Source: Flavobacteriaceae bacterium (GTDB taxonomy: Bacteria > Bacteroidota > Bacteroidia > Flavobacteriales > Flavobacteriaceae). Taken from it: DNA of 64,000 nucleotides. The position numbers and the translations under genes were made by a program. The notes below the pieces were generated by a model. That model searched no databases, was not told the DNA's origin, and saw only the letters and a list, made by a program, of their open reading frames with translations. Location: assembly GCA_021739635.1 (NCBI GenBank), contig JAIPBH010000011.1, forward strand, positions 1 to 64,000. Direction: 5' to 3'. Below are positions 45,852 to 55,290 of the stretch, piece after piece (the first letter of the stretch is position 1; every line of letters begins with the position of its first letter).

Positions 45852-47704
45852 TAGTATCGTTTTTGATGGTGACGCTAGCAATGGCGCAATCACCTCATGG
45901 AAATGATTTAAAGGTAAATTGTAATCAATGTCACAATCCATCTGGTTGGGAACTTGATGTTTATTTAATGCGATTTAAGCATGATAAAACAAATTTTAAG
46001 CTAGAAGGTGCTCATACACAAACAGATTGCAAGGCTTGCCATGAAACCTTAGTTTTTAACGAAGCTCCTAATGAATGCGCATCATGCCACAAAGATGTTC
46101 ACAGCATGTCTGTTGGTAATGATTGTGTTCAATGTCATAATTCAAAATCATGGATAGTTAACAATATTCCTGAAATTCATGAAGAAAACGGCTTTCCACT
46201 AATAGGTGCTCACAATGGTGTAAGTTGTAATGAATGTCATACTTCAGAAACAAATATTAGATTTGATAGAATTGGTAACGATTGTATATCATGTCATAAA
46301 CAAGATTTTGCTACAACTAGAAGCCCAAATCATACAGCTTTAGGCTTTTCTACAGATTGTATTGAATGTCATAGCCCATTGGCCACTGATTGGAATTCTG
46401 ATAAAGCAAATCATGATTTCTTCCCACTTACATTAGGACATGATATTCAAGATTGTACTCAATGTCATAAAACTAATAATTATGCTGATGCTTCACCTGA
46501 ATGTGTAAGTTGCCATCAAACAGATTATAACAATACCGCAAATCCAAACCATTCAACCGTAGGATTTTCAACTGATTGCATATCTTGTCATACCACAAAT
46601 CCAGGTTGGACACCTGCCAATGTTAATCATGACTTTTTCCCTTTAACTATGGGTCATGATATTCAAGATTGTACGCAATGTCATAAAACAACCAGCTATG
46701 CTGATCTTTCACCTGAATGTGTAAATTGTCACCAAACAGATTATGACAATACGAGAGATCCAGTTCATAGAGATACAGGTTTTTCAACAGATTGTGTATT
46801 ATGTCATACCACAACTCCTGGATGGTCACCTGCAAATGTTAATCATGACTTTTTCCCTTTAACACTTGGTCATGATATTCAAGATTGTAAACAATGTCAT
46901 AAAACAGATAATTATGCTGATGCTTCACCAGAATGTGTAAGCTGTCACCAAACCGATTATGATAATACGCGAGATCCAGTTCATAGAGATGCTGGTTTTA
47001 CAACAGATTGCGTATCGTGTCATACCACAAATCTTGGATGGTCACCTGCTACAATTAATCATGACTTTTTCCCTTTAACATTGGGCCATGATATTCAAGA
47101 TTGTAAACAATGTCATAAAACAAATAGTTATGCTGATGCTTCACCAGAATGTGTAAGCTGTCACCAAACAGATTACGATAATACTCAAAATCCAATTCAT
47201 AGAGACGCTGGTTTTACAACAGATTGTGTATCGTGCCATACCACAAATCCTGGATGGTCACCTGCCACAATTAATCATGACTTTTTCCCATTAACATTGG
47301 GCCATGATATTCAAGATTGTAAACAATGTCATAAAACAAATAATTATGCTGATGCTTCACCAGAATGTGTGAGTTGTCATCAAACAGATTATGATAATAC
47401 TACTGATCCTAATCATAAAGCAGCTCATTTCCCAACCGATTGTGTTGCGTGTCATACAACAAACCCTAACTGGAAACCGGCCCAATTTGATCATGATGGG
47501 CAATACTTCCCTATTTATAGTGGAGAACATAAGGGCGAGTGGAATAGTTGTACTGACTGCCATAATAATGCTAATGATTATTCTGTTTTTACCTGTTTAA
47601 CTTGTCATAAAAAAACTAGTACAGACAATGAGCATAGAGGCGAAAACGGATATGTTTATGAAAGTAACGCTTGTTTAGAATGTCATCCAACAGGTAAGGG
47701 TTAA
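45830..47704 (+). CDS. Multiheme c-type cytochrome, 25 CXXCH motifs, with 216-bp repeats
   Basis: A 624-residue exported protein with its own signal peptide (about 1-19, VTLAMAQ). I count 25 CXXCH motifs. Residues about 194-553 are five almost identical 72-residue repeats, each with three hemes and starting NHDFFPLTLGHDIQDC. Flanking parts resemble the repeats of the upstream cytochrome. The start lies within the end of that gene in another frame, which suggests coupled translation. With its neighbour it gives 48 potential hemes. Confidence 0.93.
   Translation: MYRLSFIIVSFLMVTLAMAQSPHGNDLKVNCNQCHNPSGWELDVYLMRFKHDKTNFKLEGAHTQTDCKACHETLVFNEAPNECASCHKDVHSMSVGNDCVQCHNSKSWIVNNIPEIHEENGFPLIGAHNGVSCNECHTSETNIRFDRIGNDCISCHKQDFATTRSPNHTALGFSTDCIECHSPLATDWNSDKANHDFFPLTLGHDIQDCTQCHKTNNYADASPECVSCHQTDYNNTANPNHSTVGFSTDCISCHTTNPGWTPANVNHDFFPLTMGHDIQDCTQCHKTTSYADLSPECVNCHQTDYDNTRDPVHRDTGFSTDCVLCHTTTPGWSPANVNHDFFPLTLGHDIQDCKQCHKTDNYADASPECVSCHQTDYDNTRDPVHRDAGFTTDCVSCHTTNLGWSPATINHDFFPLTLGHDIQDCKQCHKTNSYADASPECVSCHQTDYDNTQNPIHRDAGFTTDCVSCHTTNPGWSPATINHDFFPLTLGHDIQDCKQCHKTNNYADASPECVSCHQTDYDNTTDPNHKAAHFPTDCVACHTTNPNWKPAQFDHDGQYFPIYSGEHKGEWNSCTDCHNNANDYSVFTCLTCHKKTSTDNEHRGENGYVYESNACLECHPTGKG
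46409..47488 (+). repeat. Five 216-bp in-frame tandem repeats
   Basis: Repeat starts fall at 46409, 46625, 46841, 47057 and 47273, exactly 216 bases (72 codons) apart. Each encodes three CXXCH motifs. The last three units are the most alike, which implies recent duplication or gene conversion. Confidence 0.95.
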
Positions 47705-47709
47705 AAAAA

Positions 47710-49335
47710 ATGATGAAATATAAAACTTATATTGTTCTCATATTTTTTATGGGAACATTGTCAGCTACTGTGTTAGCTCAAGATAATAATCATACCTTAA
47801 TTGGTAAGGTAACATTTGTGACTTCAAAAAATGCGTATGTAAAATTTGATAACACTACTGTTATTAATATTGGCGATACGCTTCAAGGACCTAATAAACA
47901 GAAATGTTTAATAGTTACAAACAAGTCGTCAAACTCAGTAGTTTGCCTTAAATTAATTGATTGTCAAATTAATAAGGATGATAAAATTAGTTATGTATAT
48001 GAAGTTGAATCAAAAAAGAAAGTTTTAGAAAGCGAAGATATTCAAGAAAATATTGGGATTAGTTTTAATGATTCTATTAAAGCTATAGAAAACTCAAAAA
48101 AAACAAATTATGTTGAAAACATAACTGGGCGTTTATCGGCAGCTAGTTACAGTGATTTGTCTAAAACAAGAGGAGATAATCATAGATTGATGACTCGGTT
48201 TTCATTAGAAGCCAATCATATAAACAATTCTAAATTTTCTGTGGAAACCTATCTTAATTACAGGCAAAATATTTATCCTAAAGACACTAGTAGTACGTTA
48301 AGTAAAAGTCAACTAAACGTATTTAACTTGGCTTTAAAGTATGATATTGATTCTACGTTTTCAGTAACTTTAGGAAGAAAAATTAATTACAAAATATCAT
48401 CTTTAGGTGCTATTGATGGCTTACAAATTGAAAAGTTTTTTGGAAAAAGTTATGTCGGTGCTTTAGCTGGCTTTAGACCAGATGTTTTTGATTTTGGCAT
48501 GAATACTAATTTGTTGCAATATGGTGGATATGTTGGTCAACTAACAGAAAATGAAAGTTTTGTATCTCAAACAACTTTAGGTTTTGCTGAACAAAAAAAC
48601 AATAACGAAATTGATAGAAGATTTACGTATTTTCAGCATTCTAGTACCATTTTTAAAAAATTCAACTTATTTTCTACCTTAGAACTTGACTTGTATAATA
48701 AAGTTAATGATTCAGTAAAAGACAATATAAGGGTTACCAATTTATACGTTTCTGGTCGTTATCGATTTAATAGTGCATTAAATGTTGCTTTATCATATGA
48801 TTCAAGAAAGCGAATTATTTACTACAAAACCTATGAAACAGATATAGAGCAACTATTAGATGAAGATATAGCCAGACAAGGATTTAGAGCTCGATTAAAT
48901 ATCAGACCTTTTAAATATGTTTATAGCGGCTTTAGTTACAGTAAAAGATTTCAAAGCGATAACCAAAATAAGTCTGATAACATATATGGTTACGTAAGTT
49001 TATCAAAACTTCCAATTGATGGAAGATTATCTTTTACTTATAATATGAATTCATCAAATTATTTACAAAGTAATATTGCATCTGTAAGATACTCAAGAGA
49101 GTTTTGGGATAGCAGACTTAGCTCAGATATTTATTATAGATTTGTAAATTATAAATATACAACCAATGTACCAGATTTTAATCAACATTATCTTGGGGCA
49201 TATGTATCCTATTATATTGATAGGTCATTTACTTTTAGCTTATCAGGTGAGGTATCTCAATATGACAATGAAAGAAATTATAGAATAAACACACAAATTA
49301 TAAAACGCTTTTTTAGAAGCAAAAAACAACAATAA
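47710..49335 (+). CDS. Predicted outer-membrane beta-barrel of the multiheme operon
   Basis: A 541-residue protein with a signal peptide (to about 24, TVLAQ). An N-terminal small beta domain (LIGKVTFVTSKNAYVKFD, NIGDTL) is followed by a linker and a long region of alternating polar/aromatic strands (TRFSLEANHI, VETYLNYRQN, ARLNIRPFKYVYSGFSYSKR and others) ending in a short basic tail. It starts 5 bases after the 25-heme cytochrome gene. It is a candidate porin that would hold or pass the cytochromes through the outer membrane, as MtrB/PioB do. No homology to those is visible by eye. Confidence 0.65.
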   Translation: MMKYKTYIVLIFFMGTLSATVLAQDNNHTLIGKVTFVTSKNAYVKFDNTTVINIGDTLQGPNKQKCLIVTNKSSNSVVCLKLIDCQINKDDKISYVYEVESKKKVLESEDIQENIGISFNDSIKAIENSKKTNYVENITGRLSAASYSDLSKTRGDNHRLMTRFSLEANHINNSKFSVETYLNYRQNIYPKDTSSTLSKSQLNVFNLALKYDIDSTFSVTLGRKINYKISSLGAIDGLQIEKFFGKSYVGALAGFRPDVFDFGMNTNLLQYGGYVGQLTENESFVSQTTLGFAEQKNNNEIDRRFTYFQHSSTIFKKFNLFSTLELDLYNKVNDSVKDNIRVTNLYVSGRYRFNSALNVALSYDSRKRIIYYKTYETDIEQLLDEDIARQGFRARLNIRPFKYVYSGFSYSKRFQSDNQNKSDNIYGYVSLSKLPIDGRLSFTYNMNSSNYLQSNIASVRYSREFWDSRLSSDIYYRFVNYKYTTNVPDFNQHYLGAYVSYYIDRSFTFSLSGEVSQYDNERNYRINTQIIKRFFRSKKQQ

Positions 49336-49337
49336 TT

Positions 49338-50132
49338 ATGAATATAAAACATTTTTCAGCAGCATTAGTAACCTTAGTTTTTTTTGGATGTAATAATAAC
49401 CCAAAGGTTATTCCTATAAATTCAGACAATGCCAATCCAAATACATCTGGCATATTTTCTGGTTCTTCAAATGAGAGTGTAGATTTTAATGCACCTACTT
49501 CAAATGAATTTCATTCTATTGTGGTTACTGAAGTTCTTCCTACATCAAAATACGTGTACTTAAATGTAACTGAAGGAGAAGAAAACTATTGGATAGCAGC
49601 AAGAAGTATGGAAGTAAAAGTTGGAGAATCTTATTATTATAAAGGAGGCCTTTTAAAAACAAATTTTGAAAGTAAAGAATATAATAGGGTTTTTGATAAA
49701 GTAATTTTAGTATCCAGTTTGGTAACAGCAGCAAATCATGGAACTGATGGTGCTGCTAGTAATGGTGTTATAAATACTTCTAAAACACCAGTAAATACAA
49801 CCAAACAAGATATTGAAATGCACACGGAAAAGATAGTGCAAAAACAAGGCTCTATAAAAATATCAGAACTCGTCAAAAATCCTAAAAAATTTGAAGGACA
49901 AACCATTCAATTAGATGGTGTTTGCACTAAAATAAATGCTGGTATTATGGATAGAAATTGGATTCATATAAAAGACGGTAGTAAAGATGATTATGATTTA
50001 GTAATAACTTCTGATGCCTTTATCCCAGAAGGCGCTGTATTTACAATTAAAGCTGTTGTAGTATTAAATAAAGACTTTGGAGCAGGTTATAAATATGATT
50101 TAATATTAGAAAACGGAACAATAGTAAAATAA
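49338..50132 (+). CDS. Lipoprotein with OB-like C-terminal domain, end of the multiheme operon
   Basis: A 264-residue lipoprotein (signal ending FFGC). The middle has an SH3/GW-like stretch (TSKYVYLNVTEGEENYWIAA). The C-terminal part (ISELVKNPKKFEGQTIQLDG, then IMDRNWIHIKDGS and DYDLVITS) is an OB-fold like that found in lipoproteins near cytochrome c nitrite-reductase genes. It lies two bases after the barrel gene. The function is unknown; it may be an outer-membrane partner of the conduit. Confidence 0.6.
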   Translation: MNIKHFSAALVTLVFFGCNNNPKVIPINSDNANPNTSGIFSGSSNESVDFNAPTSNEFHSIVVTEVLPTSKYVYLNVTEGEENYWIAARSMEVKVGESYYYKGGLLKTNFESKEYNRVFDKVILVSSLVTAANHGTDGAASNGVINTSKTPVNTTKQDIEMHTEKIVQKQGSIKISELVKNPKKFEGQTIQLDGVCTKINAGIMDRNWIHIKDGSKDDYDLVITSDAFIPEGAVFTIKAVVVLNKDFGAGYKYDLILENGTIVK

Positions 50133-50202
50133 GTATCCATTTTCAAACTCATTAAAATAAAATATTAATAGCATTCTCATTTAGTTAAAATAGTTATAAA
50201 AA

Positions 50203-50236
50203 AATAAGAGTTTCTTTTTCTGAAGAAACTCTTATT
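50203..50236. terminator. Bidirectional terminator between the multiheme operon and ccsBA
   Basis: AATAAGAGTTTCTT (50203-50216) and AAGAAACTCTTATT (50223-50236) form a perfect 14-base-pair stem with a six-base loop and flanking A/T runs. Confidence 0.85.
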
Positions 50237-50266
50237 TTTTACACTAAAACTTAAATCTAAATATTA

Positions 50267-53200
50267 TTAAGAAATCATCTTATATTTTCTTCTTTTAAAA
50301 TAAGCTAGTACACATATTATAACGATACAAGTTACAACGATATAAACCCAACTTGGAATTGGTATTGGATCTCCAGTTGCATATGAATGTAAACCAGATA
50401 GATAATAATTTACACCATAATACGTCATTATGACTGTTGCCAATCCAAAAATGGTTGAAACATTATAAATAAATAACCCAGTAAGTTTAGGTATAATTCG
50501 CATATGCAATATAAAAGCATAGACAAGTATAGTAACTAATGCCCATGTTTCTTTCGCATCCCAACCCCAATAACGACCCCAAGATTCATTGGCCCAAACG
50601 CCACCCAAATATGTACCAATACTAACCATAATTAAACCGCCTGTAATAGTTAATTCACTGATATAAGACATTTCGGTTATAATGGAATTAATACGCTCTT
50701 TGTTTTTGCTCGAAGTAAAAATCATTAAGATTAAATTAATCAAACCTATGATAGCTCCTAACATTAAGAATCCATAACTACCAGCTTCTAATGATACATG
50801 AATGGTTAACCAATATGATTTTAACACAGGTACAAGTGGTGTAATTTCAGGATCTAAAAAGCTTAACATGGACACCATAAGAATAGTAGCCGCTAAAATC
50901 ATAGTTGCTGCTAAACCACCAAAAGATTTTCTGGTAAAAATAATACCAGCTAATGTGGTAGTCCAAGCAATATATATCATAGACTCATAGCCATTACTCC
51001 AAGGTGCTCTGCCCGAAATAAACCAACGTAAACCTAAGCCTAAAGTATGAAACCCAAAGCCTATCATTACTATAATAAAAAGTACTTTATAAATCTTCTT
51101 TAATTGTACTCTTGGTTTAAAAACCGAAAGAAATAAGAAAAATAAAAACGCCAGTCCTAATAAAAAGTATAGCATTGCTAATCTGTTAAAAACATTCAGG
51201 TTGTTTAATAATATTTCAGCTTTAATTTTACCTGCACTTGGCATGACTTCTCCTCCATTTTTAAACTGATAGTTTTTTAATTCAGCAAGTAAACTATTGG
51301 CATCAGCATAGTTATTGGTTTCAACACCATTTTTTAACGCATTGGCATAAGCACTAAAAAAACTTGATGCTATTTGACTATCATGTCCATTTCCGTGGCT
51401 ATGGTTTGATATCCAGGTATTATTATCATCATTTGTATCTGGAATAATATTTAGCATGCCTCCAGAAAACATCATGTTTAAGATATTTAAGCGTTCATCA
51501 ATTTTCAACAGCTCTTTTTCATAAACCCCACGATCTTTTGGTATTAAATCATAAACACGTCTTACTTCATCTCGTAACTTATAATCTCCATTAGCATCAA
51601 AAAAATCCTTGTATGAAGCATAGTTTCCTTTAACTTCTAAAGCTTTTAAAATATCTTGATGTTCACCAAGTTTTATGATTTTTTCACCATACCAATCTTC
51701 AGAATTAACAAAAATACTTAATAGGACTTGGTCTGCATTAAGCCCTTTATAAGTCTCTTTTCTGTATATTTTTCGCATCAACTCTCTAGAAAGCGTATGT
51801 ACAGGTTTCATTCTGCCTTTGTAATCTTGTACAACTAGTTTACTAAAAGCGTCTGCGTGTTCTGCACTAATGGCTGAATGTGTGATATGTGAAATTTCAT
51901 TTTGGGAATTTGCAAATTGTGAAGACAGTAAAAAACCTAAAATAAATATGAATGTAGCACTTGAAGCTCTGATTTTTTTGATTTTTCCAATAACCTGATA
52001 GAATCTTGTATTTTTATTAAACAAGGTCCATATCATACCAATAGTAAGTAATATATATCCTAAATAAGTGATTTGTGTACCCCAAAAATCATGATTGACG
52101 CTTAAATAAGTTCCTTTTTCATCTTTATCAAAAGAAGATTGAAAAAAGCGATATCCTCCATAATTTAAAATATTGTTCATGAAAATTCTAAAATCCATAT
52201 TTACATTGTTTGTAACATCTACAAGAGTTACTTCACTAGCATAAGATGAGGCGCTTTCAGTACCAGGATATTTATCTAAAATGAATTCTTTCAACTGAAT
52301 ATAAAAAGGCAGATAAATGTCTTTAGAACCATAAGCAATTGAAAGATCTAAATCTTTAAAAGTTAAAATTTCTGGTCTTCCGGTATTCCCTCTAGAACCA
52401 TAAATCACAGTTTCTTGTTTTGTTCCATTAACTGAAACATCCAGGGTTAGTGCCGTAATACTCTCGTTTTTAACTTTTGGGCTATCAGATTTTGAAGTTA
52501 CCTTGCCATTAGGACTAAATTCTGGAAATACTACATTATTAGAACCATTAGAATATAATGCTCTTAATTTTAATGAGTTATATTGGCTTGATGGATAAAT
52601 AGTGTCACGTGTTTGGGTTGCCATAACCATTTGTGAATAGGTTGAATTAGTTTTGAAGGATAATGTATCTCCTTCAAACATAATATTAAAAGCATCAGGT
52701 ATTTCGGTACTATTAAAGTTGTATAAAATAGAATTGATTCGCTTGGTTTCTCCTTTACTTATAAAATATTCTTCTCTTCCATTCATTCCAGAAACTACCA
52801 ATTTTAGAGTAGGTTTACCATCAATACTAGTAGTTAAAACTTGAGTAGGATTTGGAGTAAACTCTTTTACTTCAACTTCAATTAAATCATTATCAATAAT
52901 ATAAGATTCTTTAAACTTATTTTTTCCAATAGAAGCAAACAATACTTCTTCATCAAAATTATAGGTTTTATTATCCTTATTTACCTGAAACTTCAAATAA
53001 GAGTTTGAAGATAAAAAACTATTTGAAGCATCATTTTCACGAATATGCATAATACCTTCATAACCAAAATATCTGGTAACTCCAGCACCAATTAAAATAA
53101 TAATGATGGAAGCGTGAAATAATAACAAAGGCCATTTTTTTTGTTGAATCATTCTGAATTTGAAAATATTAACAATAATTGATATTCCAAAAAGCATCAA

Positions 53201-53380
53201 CAAAAGTTCAAACCACCACGATTTGAAAATAACTTTTTGAGCAGCACTTGTTCCATAGTCATTTTCTACAAACGTAGCAATGGCTATAGCTGCTGCAAAT
53301 AATAAGATGTATAAACCTGCTGCTCTGGTATTAAAAAAAGGCTTGATGTAATTGATTATTGTATGATACAATTTCTTCAT
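50267..53380 (-). CDS. ccsA: Cytochrome c synthetase, fused CcsB-CcsA (system II)
   Basis: About 1,037 residues from the Met at 53380; a longer frame to 53446 is possible, but its upstream part lacks conserved sequence. The N-terminal half is CcsB/ResB-like (helices, a large periplasmic domain, EDVGTSAA-type region FVENDYGTSAA). The C-terminal half is CcsA with the heme-handling WWD-like motif ESWGRYWGWDAKETWAL and a following conserved His. It transports heme and attaches it to CXXCH cysteines in the periplasm, so it is needed for the 48-heme pair encoded next door as well as for CcoO and CcoP. Confidence 0.93.
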   Translation of the reverse strand: MKKLYHTIINYIKPFFNTRAAGLYILLFAAAIAIATFVENDYGTSAAQKVIFKSWWFELLLMLFGISIIVNIFKFRMIQQKKWPLLLFHASIIIILIGAGVTRYFGYEGIMHIRENDASNSFLSSNSYLKFQVNKDNKTYNFDEEVLFASIGKNKFKESYIIDNDLIEVEVKEFTPNPTQVLTTSIDGKPTLKLVVSGMNGREEYFISKGETKRINSILYNFNSTEIPDAFNIMFEGDTLSFKTNSTYSQMVMATQTRDTIYPSSQYNSLKLRALYSNGSNNVVFPEFSPNGKVTSKSDSPKVKNESITALTLDVSVNGTKQETVIYGSRGNTGRPEILTFKDLDLSIAYGSKDIYLPFYIQLKEFILDKYPGTESASSYASEVTLVDVTNNVNMDFRIFMNNILNYGGYRFFQSSFDKDEKGTYLSVNHDFWGTQITYLGYILLTIGMIWTLFNKNTRFYQVIGKIKKIRASSATFIFILGFLLSSQFANSQNEISHITHSAISAEHADAFSKLVVQDYKGRMKPVHTLSRELMRKIYRKETYKGLNADQVLLSIFVNSEDWYGEKIIKLGEHQDILKALEVKGNYASYKDFFDANGDYKLRDEVRRVYDLIPKDRGVYEKELLKIDERLNILNMMFSGGMLNIIPDTNDDNNTWISNHSHGNGHDSQIASSFFSAYANALKNGVETNNYADANSLLAELKNYQFKNGGEVMPSAGKIKAEILLNNLNVFNRLAMLYFLLGLAFLFFLFLSVFKPRVQLKKIYKVLFIIVMIGFGFHTLGLGLRWFISGRAPWSNGYESMIYIAWTTTLAGIIFTRKSFGGLAATMILAATILMVSMLSFLDPEITPLVPVLKSYWLTIHVSLEAGSYGFLMLGAIIGLINLILMIFTSSKNKERINSIITEMSYISELTITGGLIMVSIGTYLGGVWANESWGRYWGWDAKETWALVTILVYAFILHMRIIPKLTGLFIYNVSTIFGLATVIMTYYGVNYYLSGLHSYATGDPIPIPSWVYIVVTCIVIICVLAYFKRRKYKMIS

Positions 53381-53453
53381 AAAAGTGATTATTAATGGGC
53401 TGTTTTTGAGGCTAAGCAATAGTAAAAAATGATTTAGAAACCGCATAGTCTAA

Positions 53454-53468
53454 TATATAAACAACTAA
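53454..53468 (-). promoter_or_regulatory. TTAGTTGTTTATATA element upstream of ccsBA
   Basis: Minus-strand TTAGTTGTTTATATA is the element of 39974 and 41774 with one extra T, 74 bases upstream of the start at 53380. If it is a promoter part, the longer start at 53446 would be too close, which supports 53380. Confidence 0.3.
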
Positions 53469-53730
53469 GCGAATGAATTTACTTGATATTTAACATAAAA
53501 ATGAAGTTGTATTTTATTAATTAAACTCAAAAATAAGGTAGTATAACATTAACGAAAAACACTCTTATAACTATACTTTTTTAAAAATTATAATTAATAA
53601 TACATCTGAAAAAAATGAATATTTTAGTTTGAATAAAACTACTAAACAGATATACAAATAAGTGCTTAAATATGTGAACTATTAAATAGTCTTCAGGACG
53701 ATTTTATTTTTCTATTATACGTAATGGTAT
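53469..53730. other. AT-rich spacer between ccsBA and cupin gene
   Basis: About 260 bases without an open frame or hairpin that I can support. Confidence 0.5.
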
Positions 53731-54153
53731 TTATAAATCTTTATCTAAAACGGTTATAGGCAAATCGGTTGTACCAGCATAAAACACTACTATTTCAACA
53801 GGTTTATTACCTTCATTGACACCATAATGAACTTTGTTTACTAACTCTACAATTACATCTCCTGCTTTTAGAAGTAAAACCTTATCATCTTCATCAATAA
53901 CGGTTAATTCACCTTTTAATACTATACCCGAATTAATAACCGGATGATAGTGCTTATGCAATTTTGTTTTTGGTGGAATTGTGATTTTTAAAACGGTAAC
54001 TTTAGGAGGACCATCTGGGTATTTTGGCAAGGCATCACCATTCCAACTACGAGTGGTTTCTGCTAATTTAACAACAATTATATCTCCCTCTTTTTTTGTA
54101 GCGCATGATGCTAATAAAAACACAATACATGTAAAGATGGTTATTTTTTTCAT
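53731..54153 (-). CDS. Cupin-domain lipoprotein
   Basis: About 140 residues from MKKITIFTCIV (two codons after an alternative Met). The lipoprotein signal ends LLASC. The cupin core has the metal-binding motif KLHKHYHPVINSGIVLKGE and a second part AGDVIVELVNKVHYGVNEG, so two His and a Glu are in place. It may bind a metal and a small molecule outside the cytoplasm. No substrate can be given. Confidence 0.82.
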   Translation of the reverse strand: MKKITIFTCIVFLLASCATKKEGDIIVVKLAETTRSWNGDALPKYPDGPPKVTVLKITIPPKTKLHKHYHPVINSGIVLKGELTVIDEDDKVLLLKAGDVIVELVNKVHYGVNEGNKPVEIVVFYAGTTDLPITVLDKDL

Positions 54154-54159
54154 ACACAC

Positions 54160-54400
54160 TTATCTTTTAAGCAACTATTTAAATCAAAGCTTTACTTTTT
54201 AGAAAACAAAGCTAATTATTTAAACAAACTAACAAGGGTACTAAAAAAATTCAACATTTCTTATAAAAAAAGCGGCCACCTATATAAATATACTTAAATT
54301 CAATCATTGATACATGAATCTAATAAAGTCATCATACCTCACTAAAAATTATAAGCTAGTATATTTATAAACAAAAAAGTTTTTTTTTAACTTTTTAATG
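54160..54400. other. AT-rich spacer before the 54451 gene
   Basis: Nothing convincing is seen between the cupin start and the terminator at 54401-54434. Confidence 0.4.
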
Positions 54401-54434
54401 AAAAAAGAGTAGATGGTAATACCATGCTACTCTA
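54401..54434 (-). terminator. Terminator after the gene at 54451
   Basis: On the minus strand AGAGTAGcATGG and CCATcTACTCT form an imperfect 11-pair stem followed by TTTTTT. Confidence 0.6.
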
Positions 54435-54450
54435 ATAAGTTTTAGAATAT

Positions 54451-54831
54451 TTATAATTTAATTTCTTCAATTATCATGTCAAATGGCTTTTCTAAAGCGA
54501 TTGATTCTATTAAAAAATAAGAAAGCTCCTTAATGTTTGAATTTAAAAACCCTGTTTTAATACAATATTTTTTTAAAATATTTTCAATTTCATCATCTAA
54601 GATAAAATGTGTTAAAGCTGATTTATATAAAGAATAAAGAAACTCAAATTTAACATCAAATGAATACGCAACTTCATCATACAAAAAAAGATATTTTTCA
54701 TCAATTACTAAATTAATTTCTGAGTCTTGTGCAAATTTTTCAAAAAGTCGTCTTTCCAAATTAGAAGAACTCTTTTGAGTAATGATTAAAAAATAGTAAT
54801 GGTAAAATATTATTGTCTTTTTTTTATTCAT
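54451..54831 (-). CDS. Unrecognised 126-residue protein
   Basis: A helical, Lys/Glu/Leu-rich protein (YLFLYDEVAYSFDVKFEFLY, HFILDDEIENILKKYC). No signal peptide, membrane helix or known motif. It is a free-standing gene with its own terminator, close to the orphan LytTR gene. Confidence 0.5.
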   Translation of the reverse strand: MNKKKTIIFYHYYFLIITQKSSSNLERRLFEKFAQDSEINLVIDEKYLFLYDEVAYSFDVKFEFLYSLYKSALTHFILDDEIENILKKYCIKTGFLNSNIKELSYFLIESIALEKPFDMIIEEIKL

Positions 54832-55290
54832 AAGAAAATAAAAAACACTTTTTTCAAATATATTCTAAAATAATCATTTATTAAACTTAATCATTAATTT
54901 TAATGATTCTTAATAAAATCAGTAGAATCATCAATTTTACAACTAAATCTATTAGAAATTATAGTTTAATTAAGTAGCTAAAACTTACACAAACCCATAT
55001 AAATTATTATTAAAAAAACTTAAAAAATTAATACTATTCTAATTTTGATATTAAAAAAGTAAGATTAAAAATACAAAATAATCCATTCATCGATAATTTA
55101 TATAAAAATACCCGAGTAATTCATCGATTATTTTAATTTAAATATCTTTTAAAGTAAAAAAATATTTAATTTTATGTAAAACATAAGTTAATTAATAATA
55201 ATGGAACATATGTAAAAAACTATTTGCTATTACCCATTTCTCTTCAAAGGCATATTCAAATAACCAAAGTAAAAGTAAAATTTTAGTTAA
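54832..55290. other. Long divergent AT-rich region
   Basis: About 460 bases that separate the gene at 54451 (minus) from the LytTR gene (plus). No coding frame or stable hairpin. The length is more than needed for two promoters, so regulator binding sites are possible, but I cannot identify one. Confidence 0.45.

Noticed and set aside
46647-46835. Antisense frames within the cytochrome repeats
   Set aside because: They recur because of the repeat itself and encode nothing recognisable.
46409-47488. Regular spaced repeats could suggest a CRISPR array or a satellite
   Set aside because: Unit length is 216 bases with no spacers, the frame is open throughout and each unit encodes three CXXCH motifs, so it is a coding repeat.
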